A DNA stretch of 62,695 bases from an uncultured Prevotella sp. (GCA_900543975.1 UQTI01000007.1:1-62695), one strand, 5' to 3'; shown: positions 35,693-45,911, counted from the first letter of the stretch. Numbers and translations: made by a program. Notes: generated from the sequence alone by a model not told the origin.

Positions 35693-37957
35693 ATGAACAT
35701 TAAACAATCTTTTTATACAATATCTCTTGCAGCTATGATGTCAATGTCTGCATTTGTATCGGCCGATGCTCAGAATGTGGGTATAGTGCCAGAACAGAAA
35801 GGAGAGAAAACGTTCACTCTTGAAGATCTCAACTTTGGCGGTACCAATTATCGCAACATGATTGCCAAGAACCGTTGGTGCACATGGTGGGGAGACCAAC
35901 TGGTGCGTCAGGATGCAGAAGAGTGTTTTCTCGTAGATAAGGCAACAGGAAAGGAAACAAAGCTCTTTTCTGTAAATGAGATAAACCAATGGATAGCACC
36001 TACCAAGGACATAAAGGTACACTCTCTCTATCAGACCTCTTTCCCATACGCAGGAAAGAGCATCGTTGTCATAAACACAGGAAGCAAGATTTTCACCATC
36101 GACTTCAAGAAACATTCTTTGTTGAGCACTCGTGAGTTTGAGAATGGTGAGCAGGTGCTTGAACTGAACGACAAGAGTGAGGCCGTTGCCTACCTTAAGG
36201 ACAACAATCTTTATGTTACCCGCGGATTGAAAAACTGGCAGTTGTCTGAAGACGGATCGCGCAATATCGTATATGGACAAAGCGTTCATCGTGACGAGTT
36301 TGGCATCAGCAAGGGAACGTTCTTCTCGCCTGACGGACAGAAGCTTGCTTTCTATCGCATGGATCAAAGCATGGTGACCGACTATCCGCAGGTAAACATA
36401 CCTGAGCTCGATGGCTTCAATCATCCTGAGACGCAGACTTGCTGTGCTACAGCTGCCCCCGACAAGTACCCAATGACGGGCGAAACGTCTCATAAGGTTA
36501 CCGTTGGCGTGTTTGACATGACCACAGGCAAGACCGTGTATCTTAAGGCCGGCGATCCTACCGACCGCTATTTCACCAACATAGCATGGGCTCCTGACGG
36601 CAAGACCGTTTACATGTTCGAGCTTAACCGCGACCAGAACGATTGCAAACTGGTGGGCTATGATGCTATCACAGGCGAAAAGACAGCAGAGCTGTATCGT
36701 GAAACAGACGCAAAATATGTAGAGCCGCAACACCCGATAGTGTTCCTTCCGTGGGATGCAAACACATTTGTTATGCAGAGCCAGATAGACGGCTACAATC
36801 ATCTTTACCTTTGCACGCTCGGAAAGAAGGGTAGCCGCATGGCAGGCAACACGGTGTCGCTTGAGGTGAAGCAACTGACCAAGGGCCGCTGGGTCGTTAT
36901 GGAGATGGTTGGCTTTAATGCAAAGCGTAAGAGCATCATTATTGCAAGCAATGAGCTTAGTCCGATTCAGCGTAACATCTTTGCTGTTGATACCCGCACA
37001 GGCAAACGCACGCTTCTCGATGGCACAGGCAAGGGTTGGCACAACGTGACCTTGAGCGAAAGCGGTGAGTATGCTTATGACAACTATTCCGCTCCCGATG
37101 TGCCTCGTGTGATAAACATTATCAATACAGGCAAGGCAAAGCAGACTCAATATTTTAAGGCCGAAAATCCTTGGAAGGGTTATGGTGCGCCCGAATATAG
37201 CTGTGGCTCTTTGAAAGCTGATGATGGCCATACCGATTTCTTTTGGCGTATGGTTAAACCCACCAATTTTGATCCTGCCAAGAAGTATCCTACCATAATA
37301 TATGTATATGGTGGTCCACACGCACACAATGTAGATGCCCGTTGGCATTATGGCAGCCGTAGCTGGGAAACCTATATGGCCCAACAGGGCTATCTGCTGT
37401 TCATTATCGACAACCGTGGTTCGGAGAACCGTGGTAAAGAGTTTGAACAGGCAACTTTCCGTCAGCTTGGACAGGTGGAGATGAAAGATCAGATGGCTGG
37501 TGTAGAATATCTGAAGACTTTGCCTTATGTTGATGCCGACAAGATCGGCGTTCACGGCTGGAGTTTTGGAGGCTTCATGACCATCTCTCTTATGACCAAT
37601 TATCCCGATGTGTTTAAGGTTGGTGTTGCCGGTGGTCCAGTTATCGATTGGCATTGGTATGAGGTTATGTATGGTGAGCGTTATATGGACACTCCTCAGA
37701 CAAACCCCGAGGGTTACAAGAAAACATCTTTGCTCTACAAGGCAAAGGATCTGAAGGGCAAACTGCAGATTATTCAGGGCTACAACGACGTGACCGTTGT
37801 TCCGCAACATTGTCTCTCGTTCCTTAAGGCTTGTATCGCAGCAGGCAAACAGCCCGACTTCTTCATGTATCCTGGTGAGCCTCACAACATGCGTGGTCAC
37901 CAGAGCACACATCTTCATGAGCGCATAAGCCAATATTTCTTTGATTGGCTCAAATGA
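35693..37957 (+). CDS. Dipeptidyl peptidase IV (S9B family)
   Basis: A 754-residue secreted serine peptidase with a signal peptide at about 1-27. An N-terminal beta-propeller (DPPIV_N) covers about 100-480, and a C-terminal alpha/beta-hydrolase carries S624 in GWSFGG, D699 in YNDVTVVP and H731 in EPHNM. Such enzymes remove X-Pro dipeptides or prolyl tripeptides from peptide N-termini in the periplasm, supporting growth on peptides. It is a single-gene transcript, with hairpins on both sides. Confidence 0.94.
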   Translation: MNIKQSFYTISLAAMMSMSAFVSADAQNVGIVPEQKGEKTFTLEDLNFGGTNYRNMIAKNRWCTWWGDQLVRQDAEECFLVDKATGKETKLFSVNEINQWIAPTKDIKVHSLYQTSFPYAGKSIVVINTGSKIFTIDFKKHSLLSTREFENGEQVLELNDKSEAVAYLKDNNLYVTRGLKNWQLSEDGSRNIVYGQSVHRDEFGISKGTFFSPDGQKLAFYRMDQSMVTDYPQVNIPELDGFNHPETQTCCATAAPDKYPMTGETSHKVTVGVFDMTTGKTVYLKAGDPTDRYFTNIAWAPDGKTVYMFELNRDQNDCKLVGYDAITGEKTAELYRETDAKYVEPQHPIVFLPWDANTFVMQSQIDGYNHLYLCTLGKKGSRMAGNTVSLEVKQLTKGRWVVMEMVGFNAKRKSIIIASNELSPIQRNIFAVDTRTGKRTLLDGTGKGWHNVTLSESGEYAYDNYSAPDVPRVINIINTGKAKQTQYFKAENPWKGYGAPEYSCGSLKADDGHTDFFWRMVKPTNFDPAKKYPTIIYVYGGPHAHNVDARWHYGSRSWETYMAQQGYLLFIIDNRGSENRGKEFEQATFRQLGQVEMKDQMAGVEYLKTLPYVDADKIGVHGWSFGGFMTISLMTNYPDVFKVGVAGGPVIDWHWYEVMYGERYMDTPQTNPEGYKKTSLLYKAKDLKGKLQIIQGYNDVTVVPQHCLSFLKACIAAGKQPDFFMYPGEPHNMRGHQSTHLHERISQYFFDWLK

Positions 37958-37997
37958 TAAAGGCACTATAGCTTGATTTGATTATAAAAGAATCAAA

Positions 37998-38042
37998 AAC
38001 GTAAATGCCCCACTTAGCATGTCTAAGTGGGGCATTTACGTT
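37998..38042. terminator. Perfect 20-bp hairpin between convergent DPP4 and uvrA
   Basis: The arms 37998-38017 and 38023-38042 are exact complements with a five-base loop and A-rich sequence on the left. It lies between two convergent genes, so it probably stops transcripts from both sides. The rest of the gap to 38155 shows nothing coding. Confidence 0.8.
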
Positions 38043-38155
38043 ATCTAAGTATGGCACTTGCGACGTCTATCTATGGCCACTTTTTGTTTTGGTCTGTCAA
38101 GCATGGCTTGTCTATGTGCCAGATTATGCTTTTGTCCGTGTCGTGTCGACACAAC

Positions 38156-40993
38156 CTATTCTTCTCTTTCCGAATTTTCCAGTTCAGCTTTCAAAAACCT
38201 TGCAGTATAGCCTTCATCGCTCTTTGCCACCTCTTCGGGCGTTCCTGCAACAAGCAGACGGCCACCGCCACGTCCGCCTTCGGGACCCATATCTATTATG
38301 TGGTCGGCAAGCTTTATGACATCAAGGTTGTGCTCTATCACAATGACCGTGTTGCCACGGTCCACTATGCGCTCAAGCACATCCATCAATATGCGTATGT
38401 CTTCAAAGTGTAGACCCGTTGTTGGCTCGTCAAGAATGTATAATGTGCGGCCTGTGTCGCGTTTGCTTAGTTCTGTAGCCAGCTTAACGCGCTGACTCTC
38501 ACCGCCAGACAGGGTAGTTGAAGGTTGACCGAGTTTTATGTATCCAAGTCCAACATCCTGTAATGTTTTAATTTTCTGAAGAATGGATGGCACGTTGGCA
38601 AAAAACTCTACGGCTTGGTTTATGGTCATGTCAAGCACGTCGGCAATGCTTTTGCCTTTGTAGCGCACCTCAAGCGTCTCGCGATTGTAGCGTTTGCCGT
38701 GACACACCTCGCAAGGAACCATTACGTCTGGCAAGAAGTTCATCTCTATAGTCTTGTAGCCGTTGCCACCACATGCCTCGCAGCGTCCCCCTTTCACATT
38801 GAACGAGAAGCGTCCTGGCTTGTATCCACGAATTTTAGCTTCTGGAAGAGACACGAAGAGAGAGCGTATGTCGGAGAATACGCCTGTGTAAGTGGCTGGG
38901 TTAGAACGTGGTGTGCGACCGAGAGGCGATTGGTCAACGTTCACGATCTTGTCTATATTGTCAATGCCTTCAATGGTCCGGTAGGGCATAGGTTTCTTTA
39001 GCGCCCTGTAGAAATGGTGACTAAGGATGGGTTGAAGGGTCTCGTTGATAAGTGTCGACTTGCCCGATCCGCTCACACCTGTAACCACAATAAGCTTGCC
39101 GAGAGGAAACTCCACGTCCACATCTTTAAGGTTGTTGCCACTGGCTCCCTTTATAATGATGCTTTTGCCGTTGCCCTCGCGTCGATGAGCAGGTAGCTTA
39201 ATGGCACGGTTGCCGTTAAGATAGTCGGCTGTTATGGTGTGACATTTTAGCATTTCCTGTGGTGTGCCTTGGAAGACCACCTCTCCGCCTTTGCGTCCTG
39301 CCATTGGACCGATATCTACAACATAGTCGGCTGCAAGCATCATGTCCTTGTCATGTTCCACCACAATGACCGTGTTGCCGAGGTCGCGCAGCTCTTTAAG
39401 GCTGTTTATCAGACGCTCGTTGTCACGCTGATGCAGTCCGATACTTGGCTCATCAAGTATGTAAAGCACATTTACAAGTTGCGAACCGATCTGTGTTGCA
39501 AGTCTTATGCGTTGGCTCTCTCCTCCAGAGAGTGTCGCCGACTGTCTGTTCAGCGACAGATAGTCGAGTCCCACCTCAAGAAGGAAATTGAGTCGTGTGC
39601 GTATCTCTTTTATTATTTCTTTCGCAATGGTCAACTGTTTAGGCTCCATGTGGCTTTCAGCCTCGTCGAGCCATTCCTTGAGCTGACTGATGTCCATGTT
39701 TGCCAGCTCAGATATGTTCTTGTTCCATATGCGATAGGAGAGCGATTCGCGTTTTAGTCTTTGTCCGTGACATTCAGGACATTCGCATGTGGCAAGAAAT
39801 TGGTCAGCCCATTTCTGTCCGCTTGTAGAGTCGTCGTTGTCCATGACGCTCTTCAGATATTTTATAACTCCGTCAAACTCCATGAAATAGTCGCTTGACG
39901 TGTGCACCTTGTCTTTTGAAATCTTTATTGTTTCAAACGATCCATACAATATCTCGTTAAGACACTCTTGTGGAAGTTCTTCAACAGGCGTTTTCAGAGA
40001 GTAACCATATTTTTCAAGAATGGCCTCTATCTGCCAGAAAATCATCTGGTTCTTGTATTTGCCTAATGGCACGATGGCCCCTTCGTGTATCGACTGTTTT
40101 GTGTCAGGAATGACCTTGTTGATGTCAATCTCGTTAATATAGCCGAGACCTTTGCATCGCGGACATGCTCCTTCTGGCGAGTTGAACGAGAAGATATTAG
40201 GTGCCGGGTCGCTGTAAGATATGCCTGTTGTCGGACACATGAGATGACGGGAGAAATATTTCCCTTGGTTGGTGTCCTTGTCAAGAATCATGATTAGTTC
40301 ATCGCCTTGCTTTAGAGCGTTGTGAACACTATTTTTAAGGCGCTCGTCATCCTTGGCTTGCACGGTCAGCTTGTCAACCACGACCTCTATGTTATGGTTC
40401 TTGTAGCGATCGGTTTTCATGCCGCTCACAATCTCTTTCACCTCACCGTCCACGCGCACATAAAGATATCCTTTCTTGCGCATGCTTTCAAACAGTTCGC
40501 GATAATGGCCTTTGCGTTGACGTACTAACGGAGCGAGGATAAGAATTCGCTTACCGGCATAGTCAGTCATAATCATGTTAAGCACTTTTTCTTCGGTGTA
40601 TTTCACCATTTTCTCGCCAGTGGCGTAGCTGTATGCTGTTCCAGCGCGTGCAAAAAGAAGGCGCAGATAGTCGTATATCTCTGTTGTTGTGCCCACGGTT
40701 GAGCGTGGGTTCTTGTTGGTTGTTTTCTGTTCAATGCTGATGACAGGGCTTAGACCCGTAATTTTGTCAACATCGGGGCGTTCCATGCCTCCAAGAAAAT
40801 TGCGTGCATAAGCCGAAAAGGTTTCTATGTAGCGCCTCTGACCTTCTGCAAATATTGTATCGAAGGCCAATGACGATTTGCCCGAGCCGCTCAAACCGGT
40901 AATGACCGTTAGGCTGTCTCGTGGTATCTGTACATCTATGTTCTTAAGATTGTGTACGCGTGCTCCCCACACGTTTATCATATCATTTTCCAT
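38156..40993 (-). CDS. uvrA: Excinuclease ABC subunit A
   Basis: The damage-recognition ATPase of nucleotide excision repair. The 945 residues match the family length. It has two ABC modules, with Walker A motifs GLSGSGKS (near residue 32) and GVSGSGKS (second half), and two LSGGESQR signatures. Zinc-binding cysteines are seen in the CPRCKG and CEACGG...CEVCHG regions. It is transcribed alone on the minus strand. Confidence 0.97.
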   Translation of the reverse strand: MENDMINVWGARVHNLKNIDVQIPRDSLTVITGLSGSGKSSLAFDTIFAEGQRRYIETFSAYARNFLGGMERPDVDKITGLSPVISIEQKTTNKNPRSTVGTTTEIYDYLRLLFARAGTAYSYATGEKMVKYTEEKVLNMIMTDYAGKRILILAPLVRQRKGHYRELFESMRKKGYLYVRVDGEVKEIVSGMKTDRYKNHNIEVVVDKLTVQAKDDERLKNSVHNALKQGDELIMILDKDTNQGKYFSRHLMCPTTGISYSDPAPNIFSFNSPEGACPRCKGLGYINEIDINKVIPDTKQSIHEGAIVPLGKYKNQMIFWQIEAILEKYGYSLKTPVEELPQECLNEILYGSFETIKISKDKVHTSSDYFMEFDGVIKYLKSVMDNDDSTSGQKWADQFLATCECPECHGQRLKRESLSYRIWNKNISELANMDISQLKEWLDEAESHMEPKQLTIAKEIIKEIRTRLNFLLEVGLDYLSLNRQSATLSGGESQRIRLATQIGSQLVNVLYILDEPSIGLHQRDNERLINSLKELRDLGNTVIVVEHDKDMMLAADYVVDIGPMAGRKGGEVVFQGTPQEMLKCHTITADYLNGNRAIKLPAHRREGNGKSIIIKGASGNNLKDVDVEFPLGKLIVVTGVSGSGKSTLINETLQPILSHHFYRALKKPMPYRTIEGIDNIDKIVNVDQSPLGRTPRSNPATYTGVFSDIRSLFVSLPEAKIRGYKPGRFSFNVKGGRCEACGGNGYKTIEMNFLPDVMVPCEVCHGKRYNRETLEVRYKGKSIADVLDMTINQAVEFFANVPSILQKIKTLQDVGLGYIKLGQPSTTLSGGESQRVKLATELSKRDTGRTLYILDEPTTGLHFEDIRILMDVLERIVDRGNTVIVIEHNLDVIKLADHIIDMGPEGGRGGGRLLVAGTPEEVAKSDEGYTARFLKAELENSEREE

Positions 40994-41097
40994 CCTGTTT
41001 TTCTTCTTGCTTTAAAGTTGTTGGGCCGATTGTTTGTTACAGCCTTTGTTTTATAAACGTGTTGTCTTAAAGACTGTTTTGTCAGGTTCGCTTTTTC

Positions 41098-41817
41098 TTA
41101 TTCAGAGTCGGTTCCTGACGACGATGTTTCGGTGTAGCCTCGTAAGAGGTTGACATCGCGTTTTATATTGAACGTTCTTCCATCGGCACCTTTGGCTTTT
41201 ACAAGTACAAAGTAGACACCTTCTTTCACGTCCTTTCCGTTATGCTTTCCATCCCATCCTTGTGCAGGGTCTGTCCACTCATATAGCTTCTGTCCCCAAC
41301 GGTTGAAGATGTAAGCATGAAACTCTACCAGGCTTTGATAGCCGTCTTTGGCCTTGTAAACGTCGTTTATGCCATCGCCGTTTGGCGTGAAGGCGTTAGG
41401 CATTTCCAGTTTGCTTTCTGATATTTGTATGCTTAATGGTTCCGCATCTGCCCAATATTCATCTGTGTAAGCCACGGTATCGCCGTTTTGTGTGAAGACG
41501 GCATAAAGCACAACCCTGTGTGAACCGGCTTTGTCGAAGGTATATTCGGTGTCTTGCTCGTAGCGTTTAAGATATGGTTCTTCCTGTCCTTCAAGCGTGA
41601 AACGCCATTCATAGTAGGTGTCCCATCCGCTTGTGTTCTCTGCGTTGGCAAAAAAACGCACGGGGAGAGGGGCTGAACCAGAGTAGCTGGTACCTGTTTC
41701 CTCGCCGTCTGCTGTGGTAAATATAGCTGTCGGGTTTATTGTCGGCATGTTGTCTGCAATGACTGTTGTGACCGACAGAAGGGCCAATAAAAATATATAT
41801 AATCTGTTTTTTCTCAT
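41098..41817 (-). CDS. Secreted protein with CHU_C (type B) sorting domain
   Basis: A 239-residue protein from ATG 41815-41817, chosen because MRKNRLYIFLLALLSVTTVIA is a signal peptide; an in-frame start 72 bp upstream lacks this. A PKD-like beta domain (about 45-130) is followed by the gliding-motility-associated CTD with PNAFTPNGDGINDVY and FNRWGQKLYEW. This is the type B signal that sends proteins through the type IX secretion system to the cell surface. The gene is divergent from the LysM gene, with which it shares the promoter region. Confidence 0.88.
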   Translation of the reverse strand: MRKNRLYIFLLALLSVTTVIADNMPTINPTAIFTTADGEETGTSYSGSAPLPVRFFANAENTSGWDTYYEWRFTLEGQEEPYLKRYEQDTEYTFDKAGSHRVVLYAVFTQNGDTVAYTDEYWADAEPLSIQISESKLEMPNAFTPNGDGINDVYKAKDGYQSLVEFHAYIFNRWGQKLYEWTDPAQGWDGKHNGKDVKEGVYFVLVKAKGADGRTFNIKRDVNLLRGYTETSSSGTDSE

Positions 41818-41836
41818 CGTTTTGTCATTTAATATG

Positions 41837-41844
41837 CAAAAATA
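41837..41844 (-). promoter_or_regulatory. Candidate -7 element for the CHU_C gene
   Basis: Reads TATTTTTG on the minus strand, about 20 bp upstream of the ATG. It is one of a divergent pair with the element at 41879-41886. Confidence 0.5.
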
Positions 41845-41878
41845 CAGATTAATTGTTGATTTGACAATTCTTTTTTTG

Positions 41879-41886
41879 TATTTTTG
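41879..41886 (+). promoter_or_regulatory. Candidate -7 element for the LysM gene
   Basis: TATTTTTG matches TAnnTTTG and puts the transcript start about 18 bp before the ATG at 41911. This argues against the TTG start at 41884. Confidence 0.5.
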
Positions 41887-41910
41887 CAAGTAAATTTAAA
41901 AAAGAAGATT

Positions 41911-43266
41911 ATGATTTGTCTTTTAAGGTGCTTATTGCTGTCTGTTGCGATATGCTTTTCGGCCTCAATGTTTGCTCAGGCCCAGGAAACCTATAAGGTA
42001 AAGAAAAAAGATACGGTTTATGGTATAGCCCACAAGTATGGCCTTACCATAGATGAGCTGTTGAAGGCTAACCCCAATGCCGCAGATGCCGATTTCAATA
42101 TTAAAAAAGGAACGGTACTGGTCATTCCAAAGCCGTCAGCTACGGTAAAGACTGCTCCAACGACAGCTTCCCCGAAACCTGCAACAGTTAAGGCTGCTGT
42201 TTCGGCAAATGGTGCCATAAATGTCGGAATAATGTTGCCGTTACATAACAACGATGGCGACGGTCGCCGCATGGTCGAATATTATCGTGGCTTGCTCATG
42301 GCTTTTGACCGTTTGAAGCAAGATGGCATAAGCACTAATGTCTATGCTTGGAACGTTAGCAACACCACCAACGTGTCCACGCTTTTTGGCGATGCCAATC
42401 TTCAGAAATGTAACATCATCTTCGGCCCTCTCTATACTACGCAGGTCAAGCCTTTGGCTGCGTTCTGTAAGGAGCACGACATAAAGATGGTTATACCGTT
42501 CTCTATTAGTGGCAACGATGTGGAAACTTGTCCTGAGATTTTTCAGGTATATCAGCCGCAATCGGTGTTGACAGCTCGTGCAGCCGATGCCTTTATGGAC
42601 AGGTTTAAGGGGCGTCATGTTATATTTATTGATTGTAACGATTCAACAAGTCGCAAGGGTGCATTTACCGCATTGCTTCGTCAGAAGCTCGAGTCGGCTG
42701 GCATGAAATATTCCATTACGAATCTAAGATCGTCAGAACAGATGTTCTCTAAGGCGTTCTCGCGTTCGCAGCAAAACGTAGTTGTCCTCAACACGGGACG
42801 TTCTCCAGAGCTTAATGTGGCTTTCGCAAAGCTTAACAGCTTAAAGGCTATGGACCCGTCTGTCACGATATCGATGTATGGTTATACAGAATGGCTGATG
42901 TACACTAAGGTGTATTTGGAACTCTATCATAAATATGATGCTTATATTCCTACCACCTTTTATTATAATCCGATGGACAGCGAGACCGCAAAGGTTGACA
43001 ACGAATATCGTAGATGGTTCCATAGCGACATGCAGACTGCCCTTCCGCGATTTGCTCTTACAGGCTATGATCATGGACAGTTCTTCCTTCGTGGCTATAA
43101 GAAATATGGTAAGAGGTTTGAAGGCGCACGCTGGCAGAACGGATACATCTCGTTGCAGAACCAACTTAAGTTTGTGAAGACAGGCTCAAAGGGCGGTATG
43201 CAGAACAACGGTTTTATGCTCGTTCACTATCGTTCTGGAGGCGGGGCTGAGACAATCAGCTATTAA
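41911..43266 (+). CDS. LysM protein with periplasmic-binding-like domain
   Basis: A 451-residue secreted protein. A signal peptide ends near ASMFAQA. One LysM peptidoglycan-binding domain follows at about 25-75 (YKVKKKDTVYGIAHKYGLTIDELL), then an Ala/Pro/Thr-rich linker. A type 1 periplasmic-binding-protein fold related to LppC/branched-chain amino acid receptors makes up the rest (NVGIMLPLHNNDGDGRRMVEYY; NIIFGPLYTTQVKPLAAFC). It probably sits on the cell wall. A sensing or regulatory role in peptidoglycan synthesis, by analogy with LpoA, is only an inference. Confidence 0.88.
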   Translation: MICLLRCLLLSVAICFSASMFAQAQETYKVKKKDTVYGIAHKYGLTIDELLKANPNAADADFNIKKGTVLVIPKPSATVKTAPTTASPKPATVKAAVSANGAINVGIMLPLHNNDGDGRRMVEYYRGLLMAFDRLKQDGISTNVYAWNVSNTTNVSTLFGDANLQKCNIIFGPLYTTQVKPLAAFCKEHDIKMVIPFSISGNDVETCPEIFQVYQPQSVLTARAADAFMDRFKGRHVIFIDCNDSTSRKGAFTALLRQKLESAGMKYSITNLRSSEQMFSKAFSRSQQNVVVLNTGRSPELNVAFAKLNSLKAMDPSVTISMYGYTEWLMYTKVYLELYHKYDAYIPTTFYYNPMDSETAKVDNEYRRWFHSDMQTALPRFALTGYDHGQFFLRGYKKYGKRFEGARWQNGYISLQNQLKFVKTGSKGGMQNNGFMLVHYRSGGGAETISY

Positions 43267-43345
43267 TCAGAAAATTAACGGTTGACGTTTAAATGAATTG
43301 TGTAATGACAATGTAATGTTTGTAACTTACATTATTTAAAAGAAC

Positions 43346-44101
43346 ATGTCTATTAAAATAAACAAGATATTAATGGCTCTCATGCTCTTGCCTGTCTGCA
43401 CAGCGGTAAAAGCACAGATAGGGGAGCACCGTAGCGACTTTTCTGTGGGAGCTAATGTGGGATATACCATGAGCAGCGTGGGCTTCACGCCGAAGGTAAC
43501 ACAGAGCATGCTTGGTGGAATGACAGCAGGTTTGTCGTGGCGGTATGTGTGTGAGAAATATTTTAAAACAATATGTTCCATCTATGGTGAGGTCAATTAC
43601 ACGCAGATGGGATGGAAAGAACGCATACTGACGTCTGACGATCAACCTGTTATCAATGGCGTGACTGGCTTGCCGGAGCAGTATAGTCGCACGCTTAGCT
43701 ATATACAGGTGCCTGTTTTCGCACATTTGGCGTGGGGACATGAGCATAAAGGCATGCAGTTTTTCTTCCAGGCAGGACCGCAGTTTGGCTATATGCTAAA
43801 CGAAAGCACAAAGACCAACTTCCTCTTTGAGAATATGAACCGTGACGACCGTGCCAGCTTGACATGTGCTCAAGACACTATGAGCGTAGAAAACAAATTC
43901 GATTATGGCATTGCAGCAGGGTTGGGCGTAGAGCTTAGCTTGAAGCATGTCGGACATTTCTTGCTCGAAGGTCGCTATTATTATGGCTTAGGCAATATAT
44001 ATGGCGACACAAAGCGCGATTATTTCGGCAAGTCAAACAATAACAGCATCATTGTAAAGCTTACCTATCTGTTTGATCTCAATCGCGGTAGAAAGAATTG
44101 A
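43346..44101 (+). CDS. PorT-like outer-membrane beta-barrel protein
   Basis: A 251-residue protein with a signal peptide (cleavage near AVKAQ) and alternating amphipathic strands typical of an eight-stranded OMP beta-barrel. GANVGYTMSSVGF and a terminal VKLTYLFDL strand support outer-membrane insertion. It resembles PorT-family barrels, some of which serve type IX secretion; I cannot tell whether this one is the real PorT. It follows the LysM gene by 79 bp. Confidence 0.82.
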   Translation: MSIKINKILMALMLLPVCTAVKAQIGEHRSDFSVGANVGYTMSSVGFTPKVTQSMLGGMTAGLSWRYVCEKYFKTICSIYGEVNYTQMGWKERILTSDDQPVINGVTGLPEQYSRTLSYIQVPVFAHLAWGHEHKGMQFFFQAGPQFGYMLNESTKTNFLFENMNRDDRASLTCAQDTMSVENKFDYGIAAGLGVELSLKHVGHFLLEGRYYYGLGNIYGDTKRDYFGKSNNNSIIVKLTYLFDLNRGRKN

Positions 44102-44165
44102 ATTCCTAAACAAGGCTATTTGAAATTTGAAAGAAAAAACAATAAAACTATAATAAATAATTAAT

Positions 44166-45689
44166 ATGTTTGAAAATCAACCGAAAGGTCTATGGACCTT
44201 AGCATTGGCCAACACAGGCGAGCGATTTGGCTATTACACCATGCTTGCTGTGTTTGCCCTCTTTCTCGGTGAGAATTTTGGGTTTAGTGCCGGCGTAGCG
44301 TCGGAGATTTACTCATGGTTCCTCGCCGCAGTTTATTTCCTTCCTCTCTTCGGCGGTATGGCTGCTGACAAGTGGGGCTATAACAAGATGGTAATTATAG
44401 GAATCATGATCATGTTCCTTGGTTATCTGTTCCTTTCCATTCCTTTAGGAGGTGGTTCTGTAGCTATCGCAGCTATGGGTGCTGCTTTGCTCCTCGTAAG
44501 TCTTGGTACAGGCTTTTTCAAGGGTAACCTTCAGGTTATGGTTGGCGATTTGTATAACGATCCTCGCTTCTCGTCACAACGCGATGCGGGTTTCTCGCTT
44601 TTCTATATGGCCATAAACATTGGTGCCCTCTTTGCACCTACTGCCGCTACAGCCATTATGGCATGGGCACAAGGCTCGCTTGGTTATAGCAAGGCCGACT
44701 CATACCACTTTGCTTTTGCTGTGGCATGTGTATCGGTAATTGTTTCAATCATCATTTATTTCCTTGGTCGCCCCACATACAAGCAGGTCATTGCTCCCGC
44801 TACCTCTAAGGACAAAGCTGGCAGCAAGACTGCTGCAACTCAGGCTGAGGCTCATGAAGATGCCAACGACACCAAAGAGCGCATCGTTTGTCTGTGTCTT
44901 GTGTTTGCTGTGGTTATTTTCTTCTGGATGGCTTTCCACCAGAACGGATTGACTCTCACCTGGTTCGCTGACGAGTTTACGGCCACTTCGGCTACAGGTG
45001 TCACAGGCATGGAATTTAATGTGCTGAATCTTGTGTGGTGTATCTTCATGATGTTCGGTATCTGCGGACTCATCACTTCAAAGAAAACCACAAAGGCTGT
45101 TGTTACAAACCTTGCCCTCATCGTGGTTCCTGCCGCAATATTGGTTTACACATACATGCAGACAGGTTCGGAGACGGTATCTATTGCTGCTCCTATCTTC
45201 CAGCAGTTTAACCCTTGCTTCGTTGTGGCTCTCACTCCTGTGAGCATCGCTCTGTTCTCTTGGCTTGGCAAGAAGGGTAAGGAGCCTAAAGCTCCCGTGA
45301 AGATTGGTCTTGGTATGCTTGTTGCAGCTGTGGCTTATATCTGGCTTACTGTGTCATGTCTTGGCCTGCCTACTCCAAATCAGCCCGAGCATGTTGCCAA
45401 TGTTAGTCCTAACATTCTTGTCCGTACTTACCTCATTCTGACCTTTGCAGAGCTGTTGCTTTCGCCTATCGGCATCGCCTTTGTTTCGAAGGTGGCTCCT
45501 GCCAAGTATAAAGGTCTGATGATGGGTGGCTGGTTCGTAGCTACCGCCATCGGCAATAAGCTCGTGTCAATACCTGGACACTTGTGGGACAAGCCTCTGC
45601 CCGTTGTTTGGGGCGTGCTGGCTGTTATTTGTCTTGTAGCAGCTCTCTTCATTTTCTCTATTATCAAGAAGCTGAACAAGGTTAGCTAA
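44166..45689 (+). CDS. POT-family proton-coupled oligopeptide transporter
   Basis: A 507-residue major facilitator protein with about 14 membrane helices. It has the POT/PTR signature region NTGERFGYYTMLAVF (helix 1, with the ExxER-like GERFGYY core) and GTGFFKGNLQVMVGDLY. It takes up di- and tripeptides with protons. The secreted DPP4 and this transporter fit a peptide-using lifestyle. Confidence 0.93.
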   Translation: MFENQPKGLWTLALANTGERFGYYTMLAVFALFLGENFGFSAGVASEIYSWFLAAVYFLPLFGGMAADKWGYNKMVIIGIMIMFLGYLFLSIPLGGGSVAIAAMGAALLLVSLGTGFFKGNLQVMVGDLYNDPRFSSQRDAGFSLFYMAINIGALFAPTAATAIMAWAQGSLGYSKADSYHFAFAVACVSVIVSIIIYFLGRPTYKQVIAPATSKDKAGSKTAATQAEAHEDANDTKERIVCLCLVFAVVIFFWMAFHQNGLTLTWFADEFTATSATGVTGMEFNVLNLVWCIFMMFGICGLITSKKTTKAVVTNLALIVVPAAILVYTYMQTGSETVSIAAPIFQQFNPCFVVALTPVSIALFSWLGKKGKEPKAPVKIGLGMLVAAVAYIWLTVSCLGLPTPNQPEHVANVSPNILVRTYLILTFAELLLSPIGIAFVSKVAPAKYKGLMMGGWFVATAIGNKLVSIPGHLWDKPLPVVWGVLAVICLVAALFIFSIIKKLNKVS

Positions 45690-45709
45690 TATTTCTTATT
45701 TATAAATAA

Positions 45710-45791
45710 AAAAAGGTGGGTTTTAAAAGGCTATGCGTGGTCTGTCAAGAATGCTTGATAAGTCGCGGTTCCTTTTAAAATCTACCTTTTT
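45710..45791 (+). terminator. Long-loop hairpin after the peptide transporter
   Basis: The arms 45710-45730 and 45771-45791 pair with two wobbles and end in T-rich sequence. The 40-base loop contains a further small stem (TCAAG/CTTGA). It is likely an intrinsic terminator; the unusually long, structured loop could also be the core of a small RNA. Confidence 0.6.
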
Positions 45792-45845
45792 ATATTTGTT
45801 GGGCTTATAAAGAGTCCTTGTTATTGCAAAAATGTTTCTCTATAA

Positions 45846-45877
45846 TTTGGTGCTTCAACCATTTTATATTAACTTTG
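45846..45877 (+). promoter_or_regulatory. Promoter of the nucleoside permease gene
   Basis: TTTG at 45846-45849 and TAACTTTG at 45870-45877 are 20 bp apart, an excellent Bacteroidetes promoter. The ATG at 45912 follows a leader of about 27 bases. Confidence 0.75.
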
Positions 45878-45911
45878 CCCTATTATTACAAAACGAAAAA
45901 ATCTATTAAAG

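Noticed and set aside
35741..37966. 741-codon open frame on the minus strand opposite DPP4
   Set aside because: The plus-strand protein is a clear DPP4 with a signal peptide and catalytic triad. The antisense frame is a by-product of codon use and has a composition unlike a real protein (many Cys, His and Leu, no domain).
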